The notes beneath the pieces were generated by a model. It made no database searches and was not told the DNA's origin. It worked only from the letters and a program-made list of their open reading frames with translations. Both the position numbers and the translations under genes were made by a program. 6,035 bases of DNA. Source: an uncultured Paracoccaceae bacterium. GTDB taxonomy: Bacteria > Pseudomonadota > Alphaproteobacteria > Rhodobacterales > Rhodobacteraceae. The stretch covers positions 1 to 6,035 of the forward strand of contig CALCPC010000325.1 of NCBI GenBank assembly GCA_937900975.1. The letters are read 5' to 3'. Shown here in pieces: positions 4,891-6,035 of the stretch (positions are counted from its first letter, which is position 1; every line of letters starts with the position of its first letter).

Positions 4891-6035
4891 ATGTCCGTCG
4901 AACGTCTTTTGCAAAGCCTTGCCGGCGGCGTTGTCGTGGCGCTTTTGAACGTCACGACGGCGTTTTCGATTGCGGCATTGCTTTTCGCCGGTCAGCCGCG
5001 AGAGATGTTTTTGGCCGGCGCGACCGTTCTCCTCCTATCCACGGCGGTGGCGGCTTTGGCCGGCGCGCTTTTCTGCGGCTACCCCGCAACGATTGTCGCG
5101 CCGCGCAGCGGATTGGCGCCGATCCAGGCCACGACCATCGCCCTTATCGGCGCCAGCGATCTGCCGGCTGTGGCGGTACTGCCGACGATGCTGGCCTCCA
5201 TCATGGTCACAACGATTGGTGCGGGCGTTTTTCTGTTTCTTGTCGGGCATTTCCGGCTGGGCGCATTGATCCGCTACATCCCCTATCCCGTGATCGCCGG
5301 CTTTTCGCCGGCATCGGCTTGATCTTTGTTTTGGCGGGGATGGCGGCGGGGCCGGTGCTGGTCGGGGTAATCCCGCCCTTTCTGCTGGGCGCGCTTTTGA
5401 TCCACCTTGGGATCGACTTTCTTCTGACTTGGGTCTGGCGCCGGCGCCGGGACATGCCGCTCCAGGATTTTGCCGTGGTGCTTGCGATCCTGGTGGCCAT
5501 CGCCTTTGTCGGTCTTTTGGAGGGGATCGCGCTGGGGTGCGGGCTGGCCGTGCTTCTTTTTGTGATCAATTACAGCCGGCTGCCCGTTATCAAGGCGGAA
5601 ACGACGGGAGAGGCGTTTCCCAGCATCGTAACCCGCCAGCCGGATGCCCGGGCCATCCTGGCGCGGGAGGTCTATAAGATCCGTATCCTCAGGTTGCAGG
5701 GTTATTTGTTCTTTGGCTCTGCCGACAAAATGTTGGCCGCGATCCGCGCCCGGCTGGGGGAGGGGGCGGGCAAGCATCTGCGCTATCTGATCCTGGATTT
5801 CACCCATGTCAGCGATCTCGACAGCTCTGCTGTCCAGGCTTTCGTCCGGCTTGATAGGATCGCAGGGCGGCGGTCGCTGCGTCTGGTGCTGACGGGGTTG
5901 GAGGAGCGGGCCCGCGCCCGGCTTGACGCGATGGGCTTTTTCAGCCGGCCGCGCGGCCCGCTGGTCCGCCCGACGCAGACCGACGGCATTACCAGGAGCG
6001 AGGGCTCGAGCCAGGACCGCCGACCCGTGGCGAGT
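4891..6035 (+). pseudogene. SulP-family anion transporter with STAS domain, internally deleted and frameshifted
   Basis: The first 138 codons from ATG 4891 read as the N-terminal part of a SulP transporter membrane domain. They include LLQSLAGGVVVALLN, CGYPATIVAPRSG, and FRLGALIRYIPYPVIAGF. The frame then runs into TGA at 5320-5322. In another forward frame, homology continues from 5304 (FAGIGLIFVLAG) without a stop to the window edge. It gives PPFLLGALLIHLGIDFL, the last membrane helices ending VLLFVINYSR, then the linker RILRLQGYLFFGSA. A STAS domain follows, with LRYLILDFTHVSDLDSSA (Asp-Ser-Ser-Ala at 5820-5831). Intact relatives carry roughly 200 more membrane residues between IAGF and the PPFLLGALL segment, so the middle of the transporter is missing as well as the frame. 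No strong ribosome binding site precedes the ATG. After about 5945 the sequence no longer resembles a STAS end, which may be further decay. The gene is also cut by the right edge. Confidence 0.78.

Noticed and set aside
3868..5322. Plus-strand open frame of 484 codons spanning the sulfotransferase region
   Set aside because: Its first part is antisense to a clear sulfotransferase and has no recognisable motifs. Only the end, from ATG 4891, carries SulP homology. Long antisense frames are expected in GC-rich coding DNA.

Overview
The window looks like chromosomal DNA from an alphaproteobacterium, most likely Rhodobacterales. The grounds are high GC with strong G/C third-position bias, and protein families and gene styles typical of that group. 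This assignment is inferred from composition and protein flavour, not from a marker gene.

Layout from left to right. (1) Positions 1-102, minus strand: the first 34 codons of a membrane-anchored SPFH/band-7 (stomatin-like) protein that runs off the left edge. (2) Positions 103-278: a divergent intergenic region with two small palindromes overlapping weak sigma70-like promoter candidates. (3) Positions 279-3500, plus strand: a tight two-gene operon. The first gene encodes a four-TM MotA/TolQ/ExbB-family proton-channel protein with a cytoplasmic helical tail. The second encodes a MotB-like protein with one N-terminal TM helix carrying an Asp, about 500 residues of Ala-rich coiled coil, and a C-terminal OmpA-type peptidoglycan-binding domain. 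(4) Positions 3499-3792: a 113-bp nested palindromic element that begins inside the stop codon of the MotB-like gene, then a GC-rich hairpin and sequence with no gene. (5) Positions 3793-4704, minus strand: a complete PAPS-dependent sulfotransferase. (6) Positions 4705-4890: a divergent intergenic region. (7) Positions 4891-6035, plus strand: a SulP-family anion transporter with a C-terminal STAS domain. It is broken by a frame change at about 5302-5306 and lacks the middle of its membrane domain. It runs off the right edge.

How the genes work together. The two operon genes should form one inner-membrane complex of the 5:2 ion-driven type (as in MotAB, ExbBD and the ZorAB core). Proton flow through the channel would act on a periplasmic shaft anchored to peptidoglycan. 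It is not flagellar or TonB-linked by context, and no Zorya effector genes are visible, so its job is unknown. The sulfotransferase and the SulP transporter are divergent neighbours and may once have been linked through sulfate supply and use, but the transporter looks inactive here. The most notable items are the unusually long coiled-coil stator-like protein, the nested palindrome and the SulP lesion.
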